From positions 9,114,001-9,178,000 of the forward strand of contig CAVNZM010000012.1 of assembly GCA_963693365.1 (NCBI GenBank): a DNA stretch of 64,000 nucleotides, written 5' to 3'. How positions within the stretch are numbered: position 1 is the stretch's first letter; each line of letters begins with the position of its first letter. The DNA is from Amoebidium appalachense. Lineage: Eukaryota > Ichthyosporea. Below the pieces are notes generated by a model. The model ran no database searches. It saw only the letters and a list, made by a program, of their open reading frames with translations, and was not told the DNA's origin. The position numbers were made by a program, and so were the translations under genes. Shown here one piece after another: positions 35,211 through 56,296 of the stretch.

Positions 35211-35892
35211 CTCTCCCCTCCCCTCCCCCTCCCCTCTCCCCCCGCCCCCCCCTTCTGCACCATCACCAAGAGGAATGCCTCCACAATATGGTAGATAAGG
35301 AAAATCAAACCTCTGCCCCAATACAGCAATGCACATGCACCCGCGCATATAGACACTCGGGGTATACCGCTTGGTGCAAACATCCCTCCCCTCTAAAACC
35401 TCCCCCACCCTAACACTAACCCTGCCCCCTCCCCCCCCTTGCTCCCCATCGCCGTCCCGGCAGATGACTGTGCAAAAACCAGATGGATGGGCGGCGAGAT
35501 TTGTCGAATTTCACTTTGGACCCCAGTGCCGTGCCCAGTTTCCTAATTCGTATGTGCACATGCAATGAGGGGTGCATTGTAAATGTGGAAGATCAATCCG
35601 AGTTTCATGTGAGATAGCACGGGATGCAAACACGTGTATATGCACGCTGTGCGGGGGGAGGGTGGGGGGGGGGAGGGGGGGGGGAGGTGCAGTTGGGGGG
35701 GGAGGGGGGGAGGCAGGGTGTGGGGGGGCGGGGCGGGGGGAAAGGGGGGGGGGGGGAGGGGGGGGAGGGGGAAGGGCACAAAATGAAATCATGAAGTTGG
35801 CCCATCTTCCCTTTTCACACCCAACCAGCACCACCACGTGCCCACATCAGAAGTTTCTTTATACCTCAGCCCTCAAAGTAGCGGCCACAATA

Positions 35893-35926
<34 letters not shown>

Positions 35927-37279
35927 CCCCCCTCCTCTCCCTCCGCCTCCTCTCCCTCCCCAATATACAAGTATATTGATACGGTAGACCTCAGGTATAA
36001 TGCCTCTTTAGAAATGCCTTATTGCATATCGAATCTCTCTCTCGCCGGTAGCCTTCGACTACTTTTGTTGGGGGGGGGCATGGCGCTCCTTTCAAGGTGC
36101 TGGCTATTCTCTTGGTATTTTAAGATACATTCCACCCCAGATTCATATTTCTGATAATGCCAGTGCCCATTCTTTGTGCTGCAGGCAAACTGTCCGGTAT
36201 CCGTCCCACAATCAGATGGCTCAAACCATCGCATTCACCATAGCCGGGCAGTAGCTCAAACCAACCGGTTACCATCCAACAACAGTGCCGGCAGCAAAGC
36301 TGTGCAACCTGCATTTGCACTTGGCGCGCGTGGCCATACACATGTCTGTATGACAGTGGAGCTAGGCAGCCAGGCGATACAAGGTCACCCATACATCTCT
36401 GCTGAAAACACTCTGTCTGTCGTAATGTGTCATGGTAATCCCACCGTCCCCCAAACCACCCAACAAAGATGCATGCAAGCACCGAGCTGCTACCGTTCAA
36501 CCTAGCCAAGACTTTGCCCCCAACCTTCTCGGTGTATTGCATCACTGATCGATAATGCCTCTCCTTCCGTGTTTCCGAATTCCTCCCTCCACCCCCCCCC
36601 CCCCCCCCCCCCCCCTCGCCCCCCTTCGCTGCCCATCTCCCCCCCCACCCCCCCATGCCGCCCCCCTCCTCCTCCCCCCTCCTTTCCTCCCCTCCGCCCC
36701 ACTCCCCTCCCCCTCCCCCCCCCCCCCCCCCCCACGCGTGTGCAAACCCACATCCTTCCCCCTTAGCATACAAGCACATGTGCACCCGTGCTCACCCTTC
36801 CTCCTTGCAGCTAGAAAATGGTCGCCAAAGGTGTGTGCACATCCCTTCCCCCTCCTCCCCCTCCCCTCCCCCCTCCCCTCCCCCCCCCCCCTCCCCTCCC
36901 CCCTCCTCACGTCCTTTCCCTTCTCCTCCAATTTCCACCCCGTCTTTCAACTTTATGCCCGTTGGCTCTGCACATTCATTTCTAATCCAAGTACATACTT
37001 GCAATTTAATCTGCTTCCATGGTACTATGACATTCCGTGTTCATTTTCTTTTAGAAACATTTTTTACACATTCATTGCCTTTTTTGGCATGTTCATTTCC
37101 TAATCACCATTTGTCTCACATTTTTTTACAGTGACAACACATCCGTTTCCTTTCATAGCACACTAGTCTTCTTTTATGAGGACAGGTGCACATGTTCTTT
37201 CTCGTGTCAATGCACTGTCTCGTGCATGCACGTGCAACACCCGTGTACAACATAAGGTCTCCGTCTTCATAGCCCTACT

Positions 37280-37326
<47 letters not shown>

Positions 37327-37993
37327 ACCACCACCACCCTTTCCCACCCACACCCATACACGAGGCTTGAATGTACTTTTTGATCAGTATGCCAGACTAT
37401 CCTCTTCTCCTCAGCCGTCCACCTTCACTCACTCAAGAGCCTCTCTCAAACCCCCTTCTCCCCCCTCCCCCCTCCCCCCCTCCCCCTTTAACCCCCCACC
37501 CCTTCGATCTCCAATTTAACCCCTATTCCTCTATCGAATGACCCACCTGTTTTTGGCACCAGTGCCTAACCTTTAACAAATTTCGCTTTGGACCCCAGCG
37601 TGATTTCCATTCTCCTGGCATGGGGGGCCAGGGCACTCGCAAGGTGGACTGGAAAATCTTTAAGAGTGACATTCATTTGCGATTTTGGTGCGGTGGAGTA
37701 CGGAAAGCAAACACGTGCGGATGCCCAACATAGCAGGGGGAGGGGAGGGGAGGGGGGGGAGGGGGTCGGGGAAGGAGGGAAGGGGGAGAGGAAGTGTCCT
37801 GGAGGTGGGTTTGGGGGGGGGGGGGGGGGGGGGTAGGGAAGATACTATCATAAATATTATTTTAGATTATGTCACGTGTTGTATGTTAGTACCAGACCTG
37901 ATAATGTGTGCAAGTATGTATGCCATGAGTGCTATAAAAATGTGGCCTCAGTGAAGGCCCAACCACATCGGCAGAGTCAACTTGCAACTTGAA

Positions 37994-38265
37994 GCAGAAT
38001 TATTCTGCAAAAGCGGAATTATTCTGCAAAAAGCAGAATTATTCTGCAAAAGCAAATCACTCTGCTTTCAAGTAGCAGAATTATTCTGCTTGTAGCAGAA
38101 TTATTCCGCAAAAGCAGATTCGCTCTACTTTTAGCAGCATTATTCTGCTTTCGCCAAGAGAAGAATTATTCTGTTTTCGACAGCAGAATAAATTTGCTTT
38201 TGGCGGAATTATTCTGCTAAAAGCAGAATGATTTTTGCTTTTAGAAGATTGATTCTGCTTTTAGC
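37994..38265. repeat. Tandem array of the palindrome GCAGAATTATTCTGC
   Basis: About 13 copies or half-copies of a 15-bp palindrome occur over 270 bp. The first start at 37994, 38013, 38033, 38053, 38075 and 38095, about 20 bp apart. The first units are perfect or have one mismatch; the right half is more degenerate, with some half-sites. The spacer is AAAAGC-like. Array function is unknown. Confidence 0.88.
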
Positions 38266-38510
38266 TTCGTACGTATCAAGAGGCATATTAGTTAGATGAC
38301 TGTATCAGCTTATCCGTTTGAGCAACTTCCTCAACATTGAATGCACCAGGCCGAGTCCAAAAAACCATCTGCAATAGGACCCCCCCCCCCCCCCCCCCTC
38401 CCCTCCCCTCCCCCCTCCCTGCACCGACCGAAAAGCATTTGTCTGGGATGGTTTAGAGGACGTGTGTAGGCTTTTTTACTTTGTTTTTTGTTTTGTTTTT
38501 TTCCAACCGT

Positions 38511-38561
38511 TTTTTTTTTTTTTTTTTGGTTGGTTGGTTGGTTGGTTGGTTGGTTGGTTGG

Positions 38562-38605
<44 letters not shown>
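38511..38605. repeat. T run, (GGTT)10, G40 composite
   Basis: T18, then about ten GGTT units, then about 40 G. The G-rich strand could form quadruplexes. Confidence 0.92.
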
Positions 38606-38607
<2 letters not shown>

Positions 38608-38961
38608 AACTTGAAGGCTGCATGCCACGGAGTGTATGTCTTGTGGCATATTTGCCTTCAAGAGTCACCGTATCAAATTCTTTCGATTTCACATCCTCTA
38701 GTATCAGGCTGCGCTTTCAGGCATATATAGCATTAGAAAGGGTTGGGATTGGCAGTATGGGTTGTCCCACAATCAACTGGATCGATGCCAGTTGACGACA
38801 TGGCATGGTCGGGCCTTTGGCTGTCGGCGAGCAGACCCGCTAACTTGCACAATAGTGGCTTGAAGGCTCTCGTCCACATACTGTCTGGTGAAGAAAATCA
38901 AGGGCATGGTTGTGGCCACAACACATACACACACACATACACCCACACACACCTCACACAT

Positions 38962-39088
<127 letters not shown>

Positions 39089-39249
39089 CACACACACATG
39101 CTGTGTGACGCACAAGATGAAATAGAAGGAATGAAAGAAAGGGAAGAGCCTCAGGGGAGAAAGAAAAAAAATGAAAGAAAAAAAGAACATGATCAAAAGG
39201 CACTGTAACCACCACGTCAACCATCACGTACAGTACATATGCAGTCCGC

Positions 39250-39290
<41 letters not shown>

Positions 39291-40331
39291 CCTCCCCCCG
39301 CCGCCGCCGCCAGCCCAGCCGTCCAGCCGTCCGGCCGACCTGCCTGGCAGCCTGCCCACCCTGTCCACCCACCCGTCTGCCCCCAAGGTCACATATACAT
39401 GCACACTCATATAAAAAGCACACGCGCTTTCCCCATTGCCCCTAAATTCACCGATACCCGGGGGGAGGGGGGGGGGGGGGTCTTGCAAAAGTCATAAACA
39501 TAGCAACAACATTTGAGGGTACACGGTACCGATCTGATATCTTCAACCACTTATATACAGACTTGACATCGACAAGTAAAGAGTCTTAAACCATACCACA
39601 ACACTGTACAAGGTCAAGCAGTAAGCTCAAATTTAAATATAAAAGGGCAGTAGTTAATATGATATGGTGTACAAGTAGGTCTGTGCCGGCGCCAAAACAT
39701 AACGAGACAGTTATTGATGTTGGGTTGTGTGGTTGTTACCTCCCTCCCCCCTCCCCCCCCCCCCCCCCCCCCCCCTCCCGCTTCCCCCCACCCCCCCGCC
39801 TGGCCCCCCCACCTCACGCTCCCCCCCCCCCCCCCCCCAATCCTGCAGTTGCCGGATCTGCCAAATGTTATGACCCTTTTCCCTTTCATTTGAACCCCCC
39901 CCCCCCCCCCATCCCCCCCCCCTCCCCCCTTTCTTGCCACACTGTGTTATCAGTCTAGGGAGAGATTGCCATTGCCGAAGTACCAAGTTTACTTGTACAC
40001 GTGGTCCTCCAAAAACATGTAGCTGAAAACCACCAAGTGCAATATGTTCTAAATTGCTTGCAAAATTTTTATGATATTATTATTATCTTGTTGTTTTACT
40101 TATTTTACAGAACTGTTTGGTAACCCCCTATATGATATGCATGGGCAGGTAATAAAACTTTCCACGTGCACTGAGTGCCAGGTGGGCAACATATTTCAGT
40201 GAAGTCTGGAATTGGCACCCCCCCCCCGAAATGTTCCCGAACATAAAATCATCATTCTACGGTGTCTGTCAATATACCATGCTCACAAGTCAGTACTGCA
40301 ATTATACTATTCTCAGTTTACTTCAAAGCAT

Positions 40332-40370
<39 letters not shown>

Positions 40371-40427
40371 CCCTCTTCCCATTCCCTGCCCCCCAAAAAT
40401 TTTTATTTTATGTTTTTCTCCCTCCGG

Positions 40428-41212
40428 CGCGCCAGCGTATGAATGAATTAGGAGTTCGCTTTTGTTTTCATTTGGTTAGGCTTCCTTCTTATCATCCTTT
40501 GTTGCAATTCTTTCCTTCTTTAGCACATGTTCCCGGCATTTCTTTTGTTCGTGCGAAATGTCCTATCCCCAATCTCTCTCCCATTCCGAGATATCCTTTT
40601 AAATACTTATCTCCTTTATTTTTCTCTTCTATTAGTTATCAGCGGTATGTTACCGGGTTTCATACTCAATATCCTTTGCTTCATCGTTGTGATAAAGAGT
40701 ATCATGGTAGGGCTCTTGAGCCTGTGCTTCTTTTTATATTAGAGACTCGTCTATTTTCTTTACAATCATTGTGTAAATTAGCTACTTATTTTTATCCTTC
40801 CTCTCGTATGCCTACCACACTTACCGATTTTGCAATTCTAACCCCTCCTTGTGACATAGCTTAGAAATGTTTATTTTGGCGCTGTAACCTTTGTTTCCAT
40901 AAATGTTTGTGCCACTTTTGTGCAGAACCTTTTTCTCGTAAACACTTAGATAGATGTGTTCATTTATCTCAGATTATTCCGTTAGAAATTAGAAGACTGG
41001 CTTATTTAGATAATCCTGCTATTACGTCTATTGACTATCTGTTGAACCACGGTATGTTAATGAGTTTTCTAGGGTGTATGATTATTTAAGTCGTTATCTC
41101 CTCCGTATCCGAGAGCGAGGGCTTTTGTATTTCCTTCTCCGAGATATCGGTGATATCTCGATGGCTTCTATTTTGCTGAGCATATCAATAAAGTCATTAT
41201 AAAAAAAAAATA
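40428..41212 (+). mobile_element. LINE family C, second 3' remnant
   Basis: The translation (RFCFHLVRLPSYHPL .. CHFCAEPFSRKHLDRC .. LDNPAITSIDYLLNH) aligns with the family C copies at 31.8-33.8 kb but is clearly diverged. A stop at 40863 splits it. The 3' end has AATAAAGTCATTAT followed by an A run (41199-41210), consistent with a polyadenylated LINE tail. Confidence 0.75.
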
Positions 41213-41551
41213 TTTTTTAATACTCAGTGACTAAAAGCATGGCACCCGTGTTTTCTAGATATATTTCCTTTCATTGTGTTCAACGTCTATGTGTGTGTGT
41301 GTGTGTGTGTGCATGTTTGTGTGTGTGTGAATGTGTGTGTGTGGGCCAAGTGAAGGTTGTATGTGTTTTTGTCTTCTTAGTACTTGTTTTTGTATTCTAT
41401 TCGATTATTACTTTGTGTGTACATGTGGAAAAAAAACAAAAAAAAAAAATTACCATTGACCACCGCCCAGCTTGAATCACCCTAGCTCTAGTGTAAAAAA
41501 ATAATCATTACCAGCCACAAACCCTTCTAGTACACTCGCCCTAAATGTCAT
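41213..41551. other. Short unique spacer
   Basis: Contains a small GT tract (41290-41342) and an A-rich patch (41431-41449); no gene seen. Confidence 0.5.
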
Positions 41552-43772
41552 GCTTGCTAGTATGAATCGATTTGGCCCCCCTGCTCGTATTATTGGTGAT
41601 ACCACTGGAGACCCCCTCATAGACTCTGATAAGTATTTCTCGGAACTGTTTAAAGATAGGACCCCCGCTCAGAAACCTATTGTGTGGCCTGTAGACCCAT
41701 CTATCCCCATAGAATCGATCCTCCCCTTTTTCAGTCCCGATGCCATATGGTCTGTGATATCTAGTTATAGCTCTAGTAAGTCTTGTGGACCTGATGGACT
41801 CCCTGCTGGGTTTCTTAAAATCCTTGTTCCCTCCTACCCACAAAAGGAAAGTGATCGTGCTATTAAACCTGATCTTACTATCATGTTAAGCTCTCTCTTT
41901 TCTTGGTGTGTTAAATGTGGACATGTCCCGTCATCTTGGTTAGATACCTTAGTGATCCCCATAGTTAAGAAGGACTCTGAGGGCCCCATATCATCCTTTC
42001 GCCCCATTACACTAACCCAGGTTGTTCGTAGATTCTTTGAAGCTTGCTTACTTAGGTTATTTGCACATCACCCTAGGTTTCAATCTATTCTTCACATACA
42101 CCCATGCCAATCCGCTTTTCGTAAAAACAATTCATGTTATGTTCAAATAATGGCACTGCACGATTCTATGCAAGTTGGTGCACAATATGTTGGCTTTATT
42201 GATTGGAAAACTGCTTACGATTCTGTCTCCCCTGGTCTCCTATGGGAAAAGCTTGCTGCACGGGGTGTACCACACTGCATTGGTGTTCTGTTAGAAGCAC
42301 TCTTGTCTCAAACCTATGGTAGAGCTGTGGTTAATGGGCATCTTTCATATGGTTTTGCTCGTACTAGAGGTCTCTTGCAGGGTTCATTGCTTAGCCCCTT
42401 TTTGTTTAACCTATTTATAGATGATTTGGCTGTCAAGATTTACGCCGAAAACGATGACCCTATTAATAACTTTCCGCCTGCACTTCTCTATGCTGATGAT
42501 CTGTCCCTCCTTGCCCGTACCCCTAGACGCCTGCAAAGATTGTTCGATGTAGTGTCAGAGTGGTGCAAGGCAAACCTTATGATCCTTAACATAGACAAAT
42601 GTGGTGTTCTTGTACCTGATATAGCTAACAATTTACACACATTTACATTATCATCTAAACCTGTACCTATAGTTCCAGAATACAAATATCTTGGTGTTCC
42701 GGTTGATTCTGTTGGTGTTATGTTTCCCCATATGGTCGAAAAGAGGGTAGAGTTGGCTCGTAAGCGGTTAGCTTTCTTCTCGGCTAATATTTTTAAAGAC
42801 ACACCCCTCCATCCTTCTATTAGACTTACATTTATTCGCACTTTTGTCTTCCCGGCATGTGAATATGGTTTACCCCTTCTCGCCGCTTGGATCAAGAAAG
42901 AGAGAACTAGAGCGCTTAAACCCTTGGCAAATTTCCTTGAAGCAGAAGTTGCCTCCTTTCTATCTAACAACTGTTGTAAACCTGGGCCTGTAACGCTCTC
43001 GATATATGGTCTGGTCCCAATAGCTGCTAGAGTATCCTATCTCGCGCTGAAATTCAATAAGCACATAAGCCGCTTAAAGAAGTATTTGCCCTCCCACCCT
43101 CTCTTCTCTATCCGACCTGTCCCCTCCTCACCTCTCCCCTCTTTCCTCCCCTCTCTCTCCCCTTCTCCCCTGGGCACAAATACAAATAAACCCCGCAATA
43201 GTGTGTGTGTGACTTTGGACTGCCACTTACTTATTAAACATGTACACAATCACAAGATAATCACGCAATATAACAAATGGAAAAAGATACCACACGACAC
43301 TAGACCCGATGAAAGCATACACCTTGAAAAACTAAGCCTTATGTCTCGTTTTATATATACTGACCGCCTCAACCATATTGCCAAATATGGCACTCGCAAG
43401 TGTATAACACCTAAATACATATTACCTTCCTGTAGAACTGGTCTTTCTCTAGCTGATGGTATTATTGATCAATCACCACGCTTTTACTGTACACGTGCTA
43501 TACAGTGGAGATCTAATAAGTATAAGGTGGCATCATTTGCATGCCCAAACAACACACACACACACCAGTTTAACCGGTCATGTATCGCCAAATGTAGTTT
43601 GATAGACCACATAATACCGCAACACACACACGTCACATTCACAACAGACACCCAGAAAGATAGCCTACCTGTAAATTACAACATCCTTGATTTTATACTA
43701 AACACGCGTAACTACGACCTGTTTATTAGATGTATTGATTGGCTTGAGAAACACATCACTACAAAATTATAG
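41552..43772 (+). CDS. LINE A reverse transcriptase, truncated at 5' end
   Basis: About 740 codons of open frame. It lacks the endonuclease and the first 140 or so codons seen in copy 3. The reverse transcriptase is complete: GPDGLPAGF, SFRPITLTQ, FIDWKTAYDSV (first catalytic Asp), RGLLQGSLLSP, LLYADDLSLL (active site) and YKYLGVPVD. A region of about 330 residues follows, with a Ser/Pro-rich insert (PSSPLPSFLPSLSPSP) and a Cys-containing stretch. Copy 3 at 56323 is the better representative. Without endonuclease it could move only with help. Confidence 0.85.
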
Positions 43773-43793
43773 CGCACGCGCACACACACACAC

Positions 43794-43848
<55 letters not shown>

Positions 43849-43880
43849 CCAGCTGATACCGAGTGTCCCGAGGGGAGCCC

Positions 43881-43921
<41 letters not shown>

Positions 43922-44114
43922 GGGGAACCCCAACTAATTGATTTCTCCTTGTAGTCTTTATGGTGTCTCGTAGAGAAAGTAAACCCTGATATATAGTCAC
44001 CACCCGACATCTATGTACGTGATCATGATATACCGCTGAGGGGATATTCCGAGCAAAACCCCCCCCCCCATACCTGAGACTGGTTCTCTTTGCCTCGAGT
44101 AAACAGCGTAAACC
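41552..44114 (+). mobile_element. LINE family A, copy 2 (5'-truncated)
   Basis: Starts at GCTTGCTAGTATG, 434 bp inside the frame of copy 3, and from there matches copy 3 with only a handful of differences by eye through the stop, the CA tract, the A tract (43885-43920) and the unique tail ending near AACAGCGTAAACCCC. No clear target duplication was found. Confidence 0.9.
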
Positions 44115-44209
44115 CCCATTCACATTACTGAGTTGATTAAGTTGTGTTTTTTAATCTATTTTTTTTCAACAACTGTCTGCCTATAGCTATTATAACATTA
44201 AAATGTACA

Positions 44210-44246
<37 letters not shown>

Positions 44247-44253
44247 CACGGCC

Positions 44254-44304
<51 letters not shown>

Positions 44305-44869
44305 ACATAGAATTTACCGTCCTCATCCCCGTGTCCCCCTAAACCGGTGTTGGCAGACCTTTGAGGTTTTTGTGATTGGATTGGTAGTTCTATTACATTA
44401 AATTTTTTAAAATGTCGTTGTACCAGTGATATAGTACTTTGTAAAAAAAAATGTCGCCGAATTTCTCTAAAAAAAAGTGCGTTCCATTCTGGGTTAGGAA
44501 CGAAAACCGTTTTGATACGGGAATCACCTGATCTCTCCCGTCATTCAGCCCAGCGTGTTCACAGTAGACTCCGAAACCGCTGGTTTTTTTCTTTTTATTT
44601 CAAAGCCCTGAGTACGTACATCCTCTCGGGCCCAACTTTAGGGCACTATATTTCAATTTTCTCATTATCAAATATATAGTTATTTTAGGCTTTTTCATTA
44701 GAAGAATATTTAGCAATTTTGATGTCATAAAAACAACTAAGCAACGTTTCGATGGTTTTTGATGCCTCACAAAATGGCCTTGGGTCCCCTCCAAATTCCG
44801 GATTTGAGGTCCGGCAAACAACGCAATATATACATAGATAATGCACATGTGTGTATATGTCTGTGTGTG

Positions 44870-44933
<64 letters not shown>

Positions 44934-45036
44934 GTGTGTTTGCGGCGCGTGTGAGTGCTTGTGCGTGTGCAAGCGTGTGTGACTGCCTGTTTTTGCAGAA
45001 GAGCACGGGCACGGCTGTCTCGGCAGGATATTAGCC
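44115..45036. other. Intergenic stretch downstream of the MCTP-like gene
   Basis: GT tracts at 44214-44303 and 44863-44932; otherwise AT-rich and gene-free. I see no AATAAA in the first 100 bp past the stop of the minus-strand gene. Confidence 0.5.
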
Positions 45037-54950
<9,914 letters not shown>

Positions 54951-55054
54951 GGGGGGGGGGAGGGGGGAGGGAGGGGGGGGGAGCAGAAAACAGGTGGATC
55001 TGTGGTGTGTATTTCAAGCAGTGTGTGCACCGTGTGGGTGTGTGTGTGTGGGTG

Positions 55055-55103
<49 letters not shown>

Positions 55104-55118
55104 TGCATGTGTTGGCGC

Positions 55119-55363
55119 GTGTACTACAAACCGAACCTCGATCCAGATATGACCCACCGTGAAGTTGAACGGCTTGGCAAACAAAAAAGTTCTTTTCACT
55201 TTCACAAACTGTTACACAACAACAAACTTTGCGGGGCAAAAAAACCAAAAAAACATTGTTCCTAACAAAAAAACAAAAGAAATATTGCATACACTTGTGT
55301 CATGCAGTGCCGTTCAACTTCACGGTGGGTCATATCTGGATCGAGGTTCGGTTTGTAGTACAC
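55119..55363. repeat. Perfect 55-bp inverted repeat with 135-bp loop
   Basis: The left arm, 55119-55173, starts GTGTACTACAAACCGAACCT. Its exact complement is at 55309-55363. Unit a has only a diverged single version of the left arm (52885-52935), so the second arm was gained in unit b. Confidence 0.92.
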
Positions 55364-55374
55364 AAACACCGCAC

Positions 55375-55407
<33 letters not shown>

Positions 55408-55564
55408 TATAAGACGTTCCCACGGGACAGGAGGTGCGCCAAGGAGGGAAGGGGAAAGGGGGGGGGGGGGGAGGGGGGGGGGGAGGGGGGTTGGTTACGT
55501 TCTCAGGGCCTGGCGGTTCTTTTTTCACAGCATTACTCGTATTGACCCCCTGTACTTCATCGTA

Positions 55565-55592
55565 AATACGACACCGAAGTTCGGGTCGTATT
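55565..55592. repeat. R1 hairpin AATACGAC-CCGAA / TTCGG-GTCGTATT
   Basis: Nearly perfect 28-bp palindrome with one bulged base. The same sequence is at 62341-62368 in unit c; unit a has a degenerate form at 53251-53275. Confidence 0.85.
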
Positions 55593-55601
55593 GCAACCCC
55601 C

Positions 55602-55653
<52 letters not shown>

Positions 55654-56296
55654 TCGGATATAAAGAACCCTACGGCTGAAGAACCCTGAAATTCTAGGCC
55701 CTACCCCAGATTTATCGTTCAAATAATTATATGTAAGTGACCCCTGAATGTTGTGGGTGCTGTGTTTTCTAAGGAAAAGAAATGTGGTTCAATATAGTTG
55801 CTGCATTTCGATTCGATCTGAATGAAAATGCTCTGCCGGGCTTCTGTGCTGTTTTCATCACGTTGGCACTTTTACAAACCGCCGTGGCTTCAAAGTTTAT
55901 GATTACTACTAACCAGTTTGCCATCAATTCTGCTGATGCCGACTTGTCAATTTTTCTGCCCCTTTCTATTTGCCAAGTTGTCCCACAATCATAGCCGACA
56001 AACTAGCTGCTATAGTACAGCCACTGGCTACTACTTACATGAGTTGGGTGACCACCCACATATGATGCCTGCTGCTGGCTGCGGCCTGGCAGGAATAGGC
56101 ACGATCTATCCACTCATCCTTGTGATTTTATCTCACATGGAACAATGACTGTGGATAAAATGCCACTGAGGTCGCCCATAATCTCTGCTAAATCACACAG
56201 CCATCGTGTCTTGGTGTATCCATGTAACCCTATATAATAGTATATATATATATAAATATATATAAATATATATATATATATCATATATATATATAT

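Larger units (their letters stand above)
54951..56273. repeat. R1 unit b, left part (before LINE insertion)
   Basis: Starts with a G run and a GT tract (55032-55100), then the 55-bp inverted repeat, C run (55377-55407), G runs, hairpin (55565-55592), a very long G run (55604-55651) and GAACCCTACGGCTGAAGAACC (55666). It is interrupted after AACCCTAT at an AT repeat by LINE A copy 3. Confidence 0.75.

Noticed and set aside
35461-35568. Small frame after a CCGGCAG acceptor-like site, similar in position to 60557
   Set aside because: The parallel sequence at 60557 hits a stop after about 19 codons and the shared part is short; treated as decayed R1 sequence, not as an exon.
37994-38265. CRISPR array
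   Set aside because: Units are 15-bp palindromes with 4-6 base spacers of similar sequence; no unique spacers and no cas genes.
42488-42970. Minus-strand frame inside LINE A copies (also 57675-58157)
   Set aside because: Conserved only because the two LINE copies are nearly identical; antisense to reverse transcriptase with no motif.
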